Below, piece by piece: positions 45,239 to 53,691 of a DNA stretch of 64,000 nt. The notes beneath the pieces were generated by a model, which saw nothing but the letters and a program-made list of their open reading frames with translations, ran no database searches and was not told the origin of the DNA. The position numbers and the translations under genes are program-made. Source of the stretch: Rhizobium sp. BK418 (lineage in GTDB: Bacteria > Pseudomonadota > Alphaproteobacteria > Rhizobiales > Rhizobiaceae); NCBI RefSeq assembly GCF_004341105.1, contig NZ_SLZK01000007.1, positions 310,001 to 374,000 of the forward strand. Direction: 5' to 3'. The stretch's first letter is position 1; each line of letters opens with the position of its first letter.

Positions 45239-46060
45239 ATGAGCACGGATTACGCCCGCCTCGACGGCAAGATCGCCATCGTCACCGGCGGCACACAGGG
45301 CCTAGGGGCCACCATCGCCCGCCTCTTTGCCGAACGCGGCGCCAGGGGCATCGTCATCTGCGGCCGCAACGAGACCAAGGGGAAAGCGAAAGCCGAGGAG
45401 ATATCGGCAAAGACCGGTGCGAAAGTCGTCTACGTCAAAGCCGATCTCGGCAAGGTGGAGGATGCGCAGAACGTCGTCCATGTCTGCGACCAGACCTTCG
45501 GCCGCGTGGATGCGCTGGTCAATGCTGCCGCCATCACCGATCGGGGCACAATCCTCGACACCAGCCCCGAACTCTTCGATGCCATGTTCGCCGTCAACGT
45601 CCGCGCGCCTTTCTTCCTCATGCAGGAAACCGTGAAGGTCATGCGACGCGAGAAGATCGAAGGCACCATCGTCAATATCGGCTCTATGTCCGCCAAGGCG
45701 GGCCAGCCTTTCATCGCCGCCTATTGCGCCTCCAAAGGCGCGTTGGAAACGCTGACCAAGAACACCGCCTACGCGCTCTTGCGCAACCGCATCCGCGTCA
45801 ACGGCCTCAACATCGGCTGGATGGCCTCGGAGGGCGAAGATCGCATCCAGAAGGAATTTCACAAGGCGTCGGACGACTGGCTCGCCAAGGCCGCCGCCAG
45901 CCAGCCCTTCGGTCGACTGGTCGATCCGGAAGAAGTTGCCCGCGCCTGCGCCTATCTCTCGTCAGCCGAATCCGGCCTGATGACCGGCTCGGTCATCTGC
46001 TTCGACCAGTCGATCTGGGGCGCCTATGACGGCTCCCCCCATCCCGTCGCGGCCCTCTGA
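45239..46060 (+). CDS. Short-chain dehydrogenase/reductase
   Basis: 273 residues from the ATG at 45239, which follows AGGAGGAG. Cofactor motif TGGTQGLGATIA, NAA in VNAAAITDRG, serine in NIGSMSAKAG and catalytic YxxxK in YCASKGALE. The C-terminal stretch GSVICFDQSIWGAYDG is typical of sugar-alcohol or hydroxyacid SDRs. It lies 81 bases after the dioxygenase on the same strand and before a lactonase, so it may make the lactone that the next enzyme hydrolyses. Confidence 0.93.
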   Translation: MSTDYARLDGKIAIVTGGTQGLGATIARLFAERGARGIVICGRNETKGKAKAEEISAKTGAKVVYVKADLGKVEDAQNVVHVCDQTFGRVDALVNAAAITDRGTILDTSPELFDAMFAVNVRAPFFLMQETVKVMRREKIEGTIVNIGSMSAKAGQPFIAAYCASKGALETLTKNTAYALLRNRIRVNGLNIGWMASEGEDRIQKEFHKASDDWLAKAAASQPFGRLVDPEEVARACAYLSSAESGLMTGSVICFDQSIWGAYDGSPHPVAAL

Positions 46061-46066
46061 GGCGCC

Positions 46067-46099
46067 CCGGAGCCCGCGCTTTTTACAGCCGGGCTCTGG
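46067..46099 (+). terminator. Hairpin between the SDR and lactonase genes
   Basis: CCGGAGCCCG / CGGGCTCTGG, 9 of 10 pairs and a 13-base loop, closely followed by CACGTTTTG. It is a weak terminator or attenuator, leaving the lactonase partly separate from the upstream genes. Confidence 0.55.
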
Positions 46100-46155
46100 C
46101 ACGTTTTGCCGTTTGCGGCTACGAAGAGGCGATATCGATCTGGGAGGAATCGGGC

Positions 46156-47067
46156 ATGGCCGGAAACGAGCTTTATGATATCAGAGACGAGCGTTTCGGC
46201 GCCTTGATCGTCGGCAGCGCGATGCTGGAAGAGCTCTACACGGGCTGTCGCTGGGCCGAAGGACCGGTCTGGTTCTCCGATCTGAACTGCCTCATCTGGA
46301 GCGATATTCCGAACGAACGCATGATGCGCTGGGTACCGGATGGCACCGTCTCCGTCTTCCGTTCGCCCTCGAATTACGTCAACGGCAATACCCGCGACCG
46401 GCAGGGCCGCCTCGTTTCCTGCGAGCATGGCGGCCGCCGCGTGACCCGGACTGAGCCGGATGGCCGCATCACCGTTCTCGCAGACAGCTACAACGGCAGG
46501 CGCCTGAATTCCCCGAACGACGTCGTGGTTAAGTCCGACGGCTCAATCTGGTTCACCGATCCGAGCTACGGCATCATGTCCGACTATGAAGGCCACAAGT
46601 CTCCGAAAGAGCAGGAAACCCACAACGTCTATCGCATCGACGCTGCGACCGGCGAAATCGAAGCTGTCGTCACCGATTTCATTCAGCCGAACGGCCTCGC
46701 CTTCTCCCCGGACGAGCGACAGCTCTTTATCGCCGATTCCGGCTCCTCCAATCATGACGTCCCGCGCCACATCCGCGTCTTCGATGTGGTCGACGGCCGC
46801 AAGCTGGCAAACAGCCGCTATTTCTGCTCGATCGACAGCGGTGTGCCTGATGGTTTCCGTTTCGATATCTCGGGAAATCTCTGGACGAGTGCGGCTGACG
46901 GCGTGCACTGTTTTGCCCCTGACGGGACACTGATCGGCAAGATCAAGGTACCGCAGACCGTCTCCAACATCACCTTCGGCGGCCCGAAGAAGAACCGCCT
47001 GTTCATCACTGCGACGCAATCGCTCTATTCGATCTATACGACGACGAACGGGGCACAGTACCCGTAG
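46156..47067 (+). CDS. SMP-30/gluconolactonase family lactonase
   Basis: 303 residues forming a six-bladed propeller. Metal-binding motifs include WAEGPVWFSD (Glu ligand near residue 35), LNSPNDVVVKSDG (Asn near 120) and the IADSGSSNHD region (Asp). Family enzymes hydrolyse sugar lactones. Preceded by GGGAGGAAT. Position after an SDR suggests it opens the lactone made by oxidation of a sugar, with a LacI regulator upstream of the set. Confidence 0.91.
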   Translation: MAGNELYDIRDERFGALIVGSAMLEELYTGCRWAEGPVWFSDLNCLIWSDIPNERMMRWVPDGTVSVFRSPSNYVNGNTRDRQGRLVSCEHGGRRVTRTEPDGRITVLADSYNGRRLNSPNDVVVKSDGSIWFTDPSYGIMSDYEGHKSPKEQETHNVYRIDAATGEIEAVVTDFIQPNGLAFSPDERQLFIADSGSSNHDVPRHIRVFDVVDGRKLANSRYFCSIDSGVPDGFRFDISGNLWTSAADGVHCFAPDGTLIGKIKVPQTVSNITFGGPKKNRLFITATQSLYSIYTTTNGAQYP

Positions 47068-47077
47068 GCGCGACGAA

Positions 47078-47357
47078 CTATTTCTGCGCCCCAGCCCGCA
47101 GACCCTGCTGAAAGATCTGCTTCAACTCGGCAAAGCCGTCGAAACCGAGATGATGCGCAAAGCGGATGACGCTGGCCTGCGAGACATTGCAGCGCTCGGC
47201 GATCTTGTGGCTGCTTTCGAAGGCGAAGATATCGGGGCCGCTCGGCTGCAAGCCTCGCCAGCGCATCCAGCCGCTGCGGCAAGTCGCAATGGATGGCAAC
47301 CCAGAATGCCTTGCTGAGAAAGGCATCGCCGCTAGCCTTTATCGATAGGGTCTGCAT
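47078..47357 (-). pseudogene. Frameshifted and truncated RpiR-family HTH remnant
   Basis: Two overlapping leftward frames join into an RpiR N-terminal domain. Frame one begins MQTLSIKASGDAFLSKAF and reads to ALARLAAERP. Frame two continues DIFAFESSHKIAERCNVSQ, SVIRFAHHLGFDGFAELK. The switch falls at a run of four G (47234-47237 on the plus strand), where one extra base breaks the frame. The second frame then stops after LRAGAQK, so the SIS sensor domain is missing altogether. It is therefore broken in two ways. It may be a former regulator of the adjacent lactonase or ThuA-like operon. Confidence 0.72.
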
Positions 47358-47426
47358 TCTTCACTCCATCATTGTCGCCCAGGGAGGCCAGAGCCATCAG
47401 GCCCCAGTCCCCGCGGGAAGAGCCGT

Positions 47427-48176
47427 TTAAGCCTTCACGTTGTCCGGCCGGCCGTGCAGCGGCTCCTTGCGGTGCCAGTTTTCCAGGATGCGGCCGTCGG
47501 TATGCTTCTGCTGTGCCCAGCGGATGCCGTTCGAAATGACCTTGTGCACCATCTTGTCGTGATAGATCGGATAGGTCTCATGGCCGGGGCTGAAGAAGAA
47601 GATGCGCCCGCGGCCGCGTTGGAAGGTGCAGCCGCTGCGGAATACTTCGCCGCCGGAATACCAGGAGATGAAGACCAGTTCGTCCGGCTGCGGAATATCG
47701 AAGGGCTCGCCATACATTTCCGAAGCATTGACCTCGAAATAGGGCGGCAGGCCCTCGGCGATCGGATGCGAGGGATTGACCACCCAGACACGTTCCAGAT
47801 CACCCTCCGGGGTTTCGCGCCAGGAGAGATTGGCATTGGTGCCCATGAGCCGGCGGAAGAGTTTGGAGTGATGGCCGGAATGTAAGACCAGCAGACCCAT
47901 GCCCTTCAGCACCCGTTGCTGCACGCGGTCGATCAGCCCGTCGCTGACGTCCTCATGCGCCATATGCCCCCACCAGAGCAGCACGTCAGTATCGTTGAGC
48001 ACGGAATCCGGCAGGCCTTCGTCCGGATCGTCGAGCGTGCCGCGGCGGATCTCGAAATCGGGATGGGCGATACCGGCGGCGATCGCGCCGTCGATACGGT
48101 CGGGATAAATATCCTGAACTTCCTTGTGTACTTGCTCGTGACGCCCTTCGTTCCAGATCGTGACCTTGATTGTCAT
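47427..48176 (-). CDS. thuA: ThuA-like (trehalose utilization) protein
   Basis: 249 residues with AGAGGA before the ATG. The core motifs (DVLLWWGHMAHEDV, LLVLHSGHHSKLFRRLMG, WVVNPSHPIAEGLP, FFFSPGHETYPIYHD) match the ThuA family, which has a glutamine-amidotransferase-like fold. In Sinorhizobium and Agrobacterium ThuA works with ThuB to turn trehalose and related disaccharides into 3-keto forms. Here it is the last gene of a CUT1 import operon and a ThuB-like gene is divergent from that operon. The exact sugar is unknown. Confidence 0.88.
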   Translation of the reverse strand: MTIKVTIWNEGRHEQVHKEVQDIYPDRIDGAIAAGIAHPDFEIRRGTLDDPDEGLPDSVLNDTDVLLWWGHMAHEDVSDGLIDRVQQRVLKGMGLLVLHSGHHSKLFRRLMGTNANLSWRETPEGDLERVWVVNPSHPIAEGLPPYFEVNASEMYGEPFDIPQPDELVFISWYSGGEVFRSGCTFQRGRGRIFFFSPGHETYPIYHDKMVHKVISNGIRWAQQKHTDGRILENWHRKEPLHGRPDNVKA

Positions 48177-48191
48177 GTCATTCCTCTTGTT

Positions 48192-49274
48192 TCAAGCTTG
48201 GGCGGAACGGACAACCCGGCCGGCGGGATCAAACAGATGGCAGGCGGCGCGCTCGGCAGTGAGCGACACCCGGTCACCGGGACGGATGGTCACGTCGCCC
48301 TCGGCGCGCACGACGATCGGCTGCTGCTGCGAACCGACCGTCAGATAGGTCTCCACGCCAAGCCGCTCGACGATGACAACCTCCGCTACAAAATCGCCCT
48401 GCCCCTGCGGCGCGAGCTTCAAATGTTCCGGCCGAATGCCAAGCTTCGCCTCGCCCTGCGGCACGGAACCGTTGGCATCCGAGAGGTCGATCGCAAGGCC
48501 GAGCGGGCTTTCCAGATGCACCTTGCCGGCGTCCCTCCGCGTCGCCGTCATCGGCAGCACATTCATCTTCGGCGAACCGATAAAGGTGGCGACGAACTCG
48601 TTTTCCGGCTGATGGTAGAGCTCCATCGGTGCGCCCTGCTGGGCGACGACACCCTTGTTCAGGACGACGATACGGTCGGCCATCGTCATCGCTTCGACCT
48701 GATCGTGTGTGACGTAAACGACGGTGGCCTTCAGCTCCCGATGCAGCCGCTGCAGCTCGGCGCGCATCTGTACGCGCAGCGCCGAGTCGAGGTTCGACAA
48801 CGGCTCGTCGAACAGGATCAGGGACGGCTTTTTGATGATCGCACGACCAATCGCCACGCGCTGGCGCTGGCCGCCGGAAAGGGCGGCCGGCTTGCGATTG
48901 AGATAATCGGTCAGCTGCAGGATCTCGGCGACGCCATCCACCTGTTTTTTGATCTCTGTTTCCGGCACCTTCTTCAGGCTGAGCGAGAAGCCGATATTTT
49001 CCGCGACCGTCATATGCGGATAGAGCGCATAGGACTGGAACACCATGGCGATGCCGCGTTTATCAGGCGGCACATCGTTGATGCGCTGGCCGTTCAGCAC
49101 CAGGTCGCCCTCGTCGATGCCTTCGAGGCCGGCGATCATGCGCAAGAGCGTGGACTTGCCGCAGCCGGACGGGCCAACGAAGACAGCGAATTCGCCGTCT
49201 TCCACCGTGATATCGACGCCCTTGATGACTTCGAGCGCGCCGTAGAATTTGCGAACGTTTCTGACATTGATCAT
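48192..49274 (-). CDS. CUT1 sugar ABC transporter ATP-binding protein (UgpC/MalK type)
   Basis: 360 residues: Walker A GPSGCGKST, VFQSYALYPHMTV, signature LSGGQRQRVAIGRAI, Walker B LILFDEPLSNLD, switch YVTHDQVEAMT. A C-terminal TOBE/OB region (GIRPEHLKLAPQGQ) follows. It sits between the permeases and the ThuA-like gene, which begins 15 bases downstream. Confidence 0.94.
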   Translation of the reverse strand: MINVRNVRKFYGALEVIKGVDITVEDGEFAVFVGPSGCGKSTLLRMIAGLEGIDEGDLVLNGQRINDVPPDKRGIAMVFQSYALYPHMTVAENIGFSLSLKKVPETEIKKQVDGVAEILQLTDYLNRKPAALSGGQRQRVAIGRAIIKKPSLILFDEPLSNLDSALRVQMRAELQRLHRELKATVVYVTHDQVEAMTMADRIVVLNKGVVAQQGAPMELYHQPENEFVATFIGSPKMNVLPMTATRRDAGKVHLESPLGLAIDLSDANGSVPQGEAKLGIRPEHLKLAPQGQGDFVAEVVIVERLGVETYLTVGSQQQPIVVRAEGDVTIRPGDRVSLTAERAACHLFDPAGRVVRSAQA

Positions 49275-49293
49275 TCGTTTCTCTTTCTTGATC

Positions 49294-50205
49294 TCAACCC
49301 TTCACACCGCCCGCGAAGGTCTGGACGAGGAAGCGCCGCGCAAAGCCGAAGGCGACGACGGCCGGCAGCAGGTAGATGAAGGCCAGCGCCGTCAGCAGGC
49401 CGTAATCGATCTCGTTGATGCGCAGGAAGGCGCGGAAGAGACCGAGCGGCAGTGTCTGCAGCTCCGGCGAAGACAGGAAGATCAGCGGCAGCAGGAAATC
49501 GCCCCAGGCCGACATGAAAGCAAAGAGCCCGGCAGCGGCCAGCCCTGGCATGGCAAGCGGGATCAGTACCCGACGGATGCGCTGCATCATCGTCGCGCCG
49601 TCCATGACCGCCGCCTCCTCATAGTCGCGCGGTAGACCGTCGAAGAAGGTCTTCATGATCCAAAGCGCCAGCGGCAGCTGCATCGTGGCTAGCACAAGCA
49701 TGAGGCCGAGATAGCCGTCGATGAAACCCGTCCAGCGCATGATGTCTCGGGCGTAGCTTCCGAAGATTGGCCTAAGAATGGCGCCTTCCGCATTGTTGAG
49801 CGTCAGCAGGAACTTATAGAGCGGCACGACCAGGGCCGTCGGCGGCAGCACGCGGATCAAGAGGATCGCGTAGAGGAAGGGCAGCTTCCACCAGGCACGG
49901 GTGCGCGACAGCGCATAGCCGCCGAGCCCTGCCAGCACCATAACGAGCAGCGTGGCGCCGCCGACGACGAAGAGCGAATTGAACAGCCACTTCGCTCCGT
50001 CTTCCTTGGTGAAGACGCGCACATAGTTTGCGAGCGTCCACTGATCCGGCCAGCGCAGGAAGAGCTGCGCCTTGCCATCGAAGGAGGCGAGCAGCACCCA
50101 GAAGAAGGGCACGGCGCAGAAGATCGAGATGATCGACAGCGTGGCGTAGGCGAGAAGATCGGAGCGGGTCTTGTTGGCGCCTTCGCTCGGGGAAATAGCG
50201 GTCAT
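49294..50205 (-). CDS. CUT1 sugar ABC transporter permease (MalG type)
   Basis: 303 residues and six helices, the first at about 18-38 (LLAYATLSIISIFCAVPFFW). The EAA loop is GLPRDYEEAAVMDGATMMQRI near residue 195. One base separates its ATG from the stop of the other permease, so the pair is translationally coupled. Confidence 0.93.
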   Translation of the reverse strand: MTAISPSEGANKTRSDLLAYATLSIISIFCAVPFFWVLLASFDGKAQLFLRWPDQWTLANYVRVFTKEDGAKWLFNSLFVVGGATLLVMVLAGLGGYALSRTRAWWKLPFLYAILLIRVLPPTALVVPLYKFLLTLNNAEGAILRPIFGSYARDIMRWTGFIDGYLGLMLVLATMQLPLALWIMKTFFDGLPRDYEEAAVMDGATMMQRIRRVLIPLAMPGLAAAGLFAFMSAWGDFLLPLIFLSSPELQTLPLGLFRAFLRINEIDYGLLTALAFIYLLPAVVAFGFARRFLVQTFAGGVKG

Positions 50206-50206
50206 G

Positions 50207-51094
50207 TCAGAACTCCACCTTCATGGCGCGCACATAGCCGATGCCGAGGATCAGCGAGATGATGAGCGCGACGACCGCGACCGCAGCGCCATAACCGAGC
50301 TGGAAGGCCGTGAAGGACTGGTTGTAGATGTAGATGCTGACGACCTCCGTCGCCCCGCCCGGCCCGCCGCGCGTCAGCGCATAGACGAGGCCGAAGACGG
50401 CAATGGTCGAGACGGCCGAGATCAGCATGTAGAGCAGGATCGTCGGCATCATCAGCGGCAGGGTGATACGACGGAACATCTGCGAGGGTGTCGCGCCATC
50501 CATGCGCGCCGCCTCGTAGATTTCAGAGGGAATGGTGCTCAAACCAGCCGTCAGCAGGATCATGGCGGTGGCGATGCCGCGCCAGGTATTGACGATAATG
50601 ATCATCGACAGCGGAAAGACATTCAGCCAGTCAGTCGGATTGATGCCGAAGAAGGCAACGATGCGCGACAATGTGGCGTGTTCGCCGCCCGCCAGCATCG
50701 AAATCCACATGAAGCCGGCGACGACTTCCGGTGCCGCATTCGGCAGAAGGATGATCGAGGAAAAGAACCGCCGGAAACGGATCGGCCGGCGCAGCGCCAT
50801 CGCCGAAATCAGCCCGAGAACAAACTGCCCGATGACGGCCGACCCCATGACGAAGACGAAGGTGACGAACAGCGAATTCCAGAACTTCGCATCGTTGAAG
50901 AGCCGCACATAATTGCGGATGCCGACGAAACGCGGCCGCAGCGCTGCAGCGCCCGTCAGCGCTTCATTGGTGAAGCTCAGATAGACGGAATAGAGGGCAG
51001 GATAGATCACAAAGGCCAGAAGCAAGATGAGCGACGGCAGTAGAACCAGCAGGAGTTGGCGCTCGGTTCGCTTTTCATGAGAGTTTCGGGCCAT
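50207..51094 (-). CDS. CUT1 sugar ABC transporter permease (MalF type)
   Basis: 295 residues from the ATG at 51094 (MARNSHEKRTERQLLLVLLP); the frame is open into the binding-protein gene but that part reads as non-coding. Six helices; the EAA loop is IPSEIYEAARMDGATPSQMF. It follows the binding-protein gene after an 88-base gap containing a stem-loop. Confidence 0.92.
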   Translation of the reverse strand: MARNSHEKRTERQLLLVLLPSLILLLAFVIYPALYSVYLSFTNEALTGAAALRPRFVGIRNYVRLFNDAKFWNSLFVTFVFVMGSAVIGQFVLGLISAMALRRPIRFRRFFSSIILLPNAAPEVVAGFMWISMLAGGEHATLSRIVAFFGINPTDWLNVFPLSMIIIVNTWRGIATAMILLTAGLSTIPSEIYEAARMDGATPSQMFRRITLPLMMPTILLYMLISAVSTIAVFGLVYALTRGGPGGATEVVSIYIYNQSFTAFQLGYGAAVAVVALIISLILGIGYVRAMKVEF

Positions 51095-51128
51095 TGAAGC
51101 TGACAACCTTATCGAATGAAATCGGGAA

Positions 51129-51150
51129 GACGCGGCGACTGTGCCGCGTC
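51129..51150. other. Stem-loop after the sugar-binding-protein gene
   Basis: GACGCGGC-GACTGT-GCCGCGTC, 8-bp perfect stem, 33 bases after the binding-protein stop. No T run. Same position relative to the operon as the elements at 2675, 27130 and 60075. Confidence 0.6.
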
Positions 51151-51182
51151 CCCCGTCTCGGCGGGAGGAAGATATCAGTGGC

Positions 51183-52475
51183 TTACTTGACCATGTCGTC
51201 GCCGAGCGTTTCCTTGACGTAATCGACAAGGATCTTCTGGGCGCCGGCAGCATCGGTTTCCTTGCGCAGCAGGGCCTCGGTGGCACGCGCCACGCCTTCG
51301 GCGACAGTGCCGAAGCCGGAAGCCTGCTTCAGGAAGGCACCGTTTTCAGCAGCAGCATGGATCGGAACGAGCTCCGTCAGCTTCTGGAATTCCGGATTTT
51401 TGGCGGCATCCTTGCTGGCCGGGATATTGCCGATGCGGGCAGCGTAAGAGACCTGCGTTTCGACAGAGCCGATCTCCATCAGCGCCTTCTTGGCAAGTTC
51501 CACATTGGCAGACTTAGAGTTGACGGCCCACGGAGCAGCAAGGTTGGCAAGCACGTACTGACCGCCGCTCTGGCCCGGGACCGTCCATGTGCCGACGATC
51601 TTGGTCACGTCGGGGATCGGATTCTTGCTCTCACGACCCCAGTCGAAAATGTAGCACCAGGAACCGCAGGTGGTGGCGGCAAGCTTGCCGGCCGGGAACA
51701 TTTCGTACTTCGGTACAACCCACGGCTCCGGTCCGAGTAGCGGCTGCACCGGCATCAGATCCTTGTCGATCAGCGTCTTGTAAACGTTGAAGACATCCTT
51801 CACGCCTTCGCCGTTCAGATCGAGCTTGCCGTCGGCATCGACGAGCTGCGGCGTCTTGGAGCCGACGATCAGGTGCTGGAAGCCTTCATCGAAGGCGCCG
51901 CTGCCCCAGGATACACCGGCCGGAAAGAGCAGACCGTAAGAGCCGGTCTTCTGCTTGACTTCGGCTGCGCGGTCGAGCAGCTCCTGCCAGGTCTTCGGCT
52001 GTTCCGTCGAGATGCCGGCCTTTTCGAGGACGTCCTTGCGGTAATAGATTTCCTGAATGCCGAGCATGAACGGCATCACATAGGTTTCGCCATCGGGGCT
52101 GACAGCGAGCTGCTTGGCGACGTCATAGAGATTGGCGTAGCCGTCCCAGGCCTTGAATTCGCTGGTGATCGGCGCGAGGTAGCCGGCTTCCACCATATCG
52201 GCAACGGCGGCCGTCGTCGGAATGGAGAAGAGATCGGGTGCATTACCTGCACCAAGCTCGGTCAACAGCTTGGTGAGATAGTCCTTATCGGGCGCCGGAT
52301 ATTCGACGACCTCGATGGTTACGCCGTATTTTTTCTCGATCCGCTCGACGGTCGACTTCATGGCGTCGATGCCGGCCTGACCGTGATTGGCGATACGGAT
52401 TGTTTCAGCATGGGCCAGCGTCGAAACAGCGCTGAGCAGGATGGCGCACAGGCCACCGATAACCGTCTTCTTCAA
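51183..52475 (-). CDS. CUT1 sugar ABC transporter substrate-binding protein
   Basis: 430 residues from a TTG at 52475, six bases after GGGAGGA. This gives a clean signal peptide (MKKTVIGGLCAILLSAVST, cleavage near AHA-ETIRIA). A GTG at 52517 is in frame but would put 14 residues before it. The mature part has the type-1 binding-protein blocks FSIPTTAAVADMVEAGYLAPI and IQEIYYRKDVLEKAG. Two cysteines (TCGSWC) could pair. Substrate unknown; context points to an oligosaccharide processed by ThuA- and ThuB-like enzymes or the GH2 glycosidase. Confidence 0.9.
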   Translation of the reverse strand: MKKTVIGGLCAILLSAVSTLAHAETIRIANHGQAGIDAMKSTVERIEKKYGVTIEVVEYPAPDKDYLTKLLTELGAGNAPDLFSIPTTAAVADMVEAGYLAPITSEFKAWDGYANLYDVAKQLAVSPDGETYVMPFMLGIQEIYYRKDVLEKAGISTEQPKTWQELLDRAAEVKQKTGSYGLLFPAGVSWGSGAFDEGFQHLIVGSKTPQLVDADGKLDLNGEGVKDVFNVYKTLIDKDLMPVQPLLGPEPWVVPKYEMFPAGKLAATTCGSWCYIFDWGRESKNPIPDVTKIVGTWTVPGQSGGQYVLANLAAPWAVNSKSANVELAKKALMEIGSVETQVSYAARIGNIPASKDAAKNPEFQKLTELVPIHAAAENGAFLKQASGFGTVAEGVARATEALLRKETDAAGAQKILVDYVKETLGDDMVK

Positions 52476-52638
52476 CGGAAGTCCTCCCTTTTTTAGAGCA
52501 ACGGCGCCCTCCAGCACCGGTGAAGAAAATGTACACGCATTCTAGATAGTGACAAGGTGATTTTTAGAACCCTGTTCAATGCAAATTTATACTATTGATT
52601 TTATTATATAATTTATAGCTTGCCTCAGGCGTTTCGTT

Positions 52639-52656
52639 TGTGTAATCGTTTGCACA
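52639..52656 (+). promoter_or_regulatory. LacI-type operator before the ThuB-like gene
   Basis: TGTGTAATCGTTTGCACA is an imperfect 18-bp palindrome centred on CG, matching the usual LacI-family operator layout (TGTGnAAnCG-nTTnCACA). It lies 21 bases before the oxidoreductase start, just after an AT-rich stretch (52560-52620) that holds the divergent promoters. The regulator encoded at 53692 is the natural binder. Confidence 0.68.
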
Positions 52657-52677
52657 ACAATATCAGGGAGGACTTCG

Positions 52678-53682
52678 ATGTTTCGAAAATTGCGGCTCGG
52701 CGTCATCGGCGCCGGCTTGAAAGCGGCTGAATATGCCCATAGCTGGGCGAAGATGCCGGAAATCGAATTCGCGGCCGTGGCCGACACGACGGAATCTTCC
52801 CGCAAACGCCTCATTGACGTTTGCACGGCAGCTGGCACGGGTGAGCCGAAGAGCTTCGAGGACTATCGCGACATGCTCGCCCAATGCCGCGATGAGCTCG
52901 ATATCGTCTACGTCTCCACCCCGCACGCCTTTCATGCGGAGCAGGCGACGGCCGTCGCCGAAGCAGGTCTCGACCTCTTCCTCGAAAAGCCGATGGTGAC
53001 CACGGTCGCCGAGGCCGAAACGCTGATCGCGGCGCAGAAGAAGAGCGGCGTCACCATCGTCACAGCTTTCCAGGGTGGGCTTTCGCCGCTGGTGCTCGAT
53101 ACGCGCAAGCGGGCGCTGTCAGGTGAATTCGGCGAGCTGATCGCCATATCCGGCATGATCTGGGAAAGCTGGTCTTCCAATTATGACGGCCACTGGAAAC
53201 AGCAGCCGGACATCTCCGGCGGCGGTTTCATGTTCGATACCGGCGCGCACATGATGAACACCGTCTGCCTGCTCGCCAATTCCGATTTCGACTGCGTCTC
53301 CGCCTATATGAACAACCACGGCAAAAAGGTCGATATAGCCACCGCCGTTTCCGCTCGGCTGAAGAATGGCGCGCTCGCAACACTGACGGCCGCCGGCGAA
53401 GGCCCTCCCGGCTGCGCCTCCTACATCACCTTCTTCTATTCCAAGGCGATCGTGCGCATCGACGCCTGGGGCGGTTGGCGCGAAATCAGCGTTGGCCGCA
53501 ACAGCGAACCGCGCGAAGAGGCCGAAATTCTCGGCAATCCCATGAAGAATTTCCTCGCTATCCGCGCCGGAACGATGGAAAATTCCGGCTCCGTTGAAAT
53601 GGGTCTCAGATTCGCTAGGCTCTGGGATGCAATCAAGGAATCGGCAGCAGCCGACGGTGCACCCGTCAGGATTGCCGGATAG
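52678..53682 (+). CDS. Gfo/Idh/MocA family oxidoreductase (ThuB-like)
   Basis: 334 residues. The N-terminal Rossmann motif is LGVIGAGLKAAEYAH, the EKP nucleotide-site block is LFLEKPMVTTVAEAE near residue 104, and the C-terminal substrate domain contains GGGFMFDTGAHMMNTVCLL (Asp/His catalytic pair). Such enzymes oxidise or reduce sugars with bound NAD. It forms an operon with the LacI gene nine bases on. With ThuA-like at the end of the divergent import operon, it is a candidate for 3-keto-sugar formation; this is inference from context. Confidence 0.9.
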   Translation: MFRKLRLGVIGAGLKAAEYAHSWAKMPEIEFAAVADTTESSRKRLIDVCTAAGTGEPKSFEDYRDMLAQCRDELDIVYVSTPHAFHAEQATAVAEAGLDLFLEKPMVTTVAEAETLIAAQKKSGVTIVTAFQGGLSPLVLDTRKRALSGEFGELIAISGMIWESWSSNYDGHWKQQPDISGGGFMFDTGAHMMNTVCLLANSDFDCVSAYMNNHGKKVDIATAVSARLKNGALATLTAAGEGPPGCASYITFFYSKAIVRIDAWGGWREISVGRNSEPREEAEILGNPMKNFLAIRAGTMENSGSVEMGLRFARLWDAIKESAAADGAPVRIAG

Positions 53683-53691
53683 GCGCAGGCG

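Noticed and set aside
52560..52620. An AT-rich block that might be foreign DNA or an insertion scar
   Set aside because: It lies exactly in a divergent promoter region with an operator next to it, and there are no inverted ends or target duplications.
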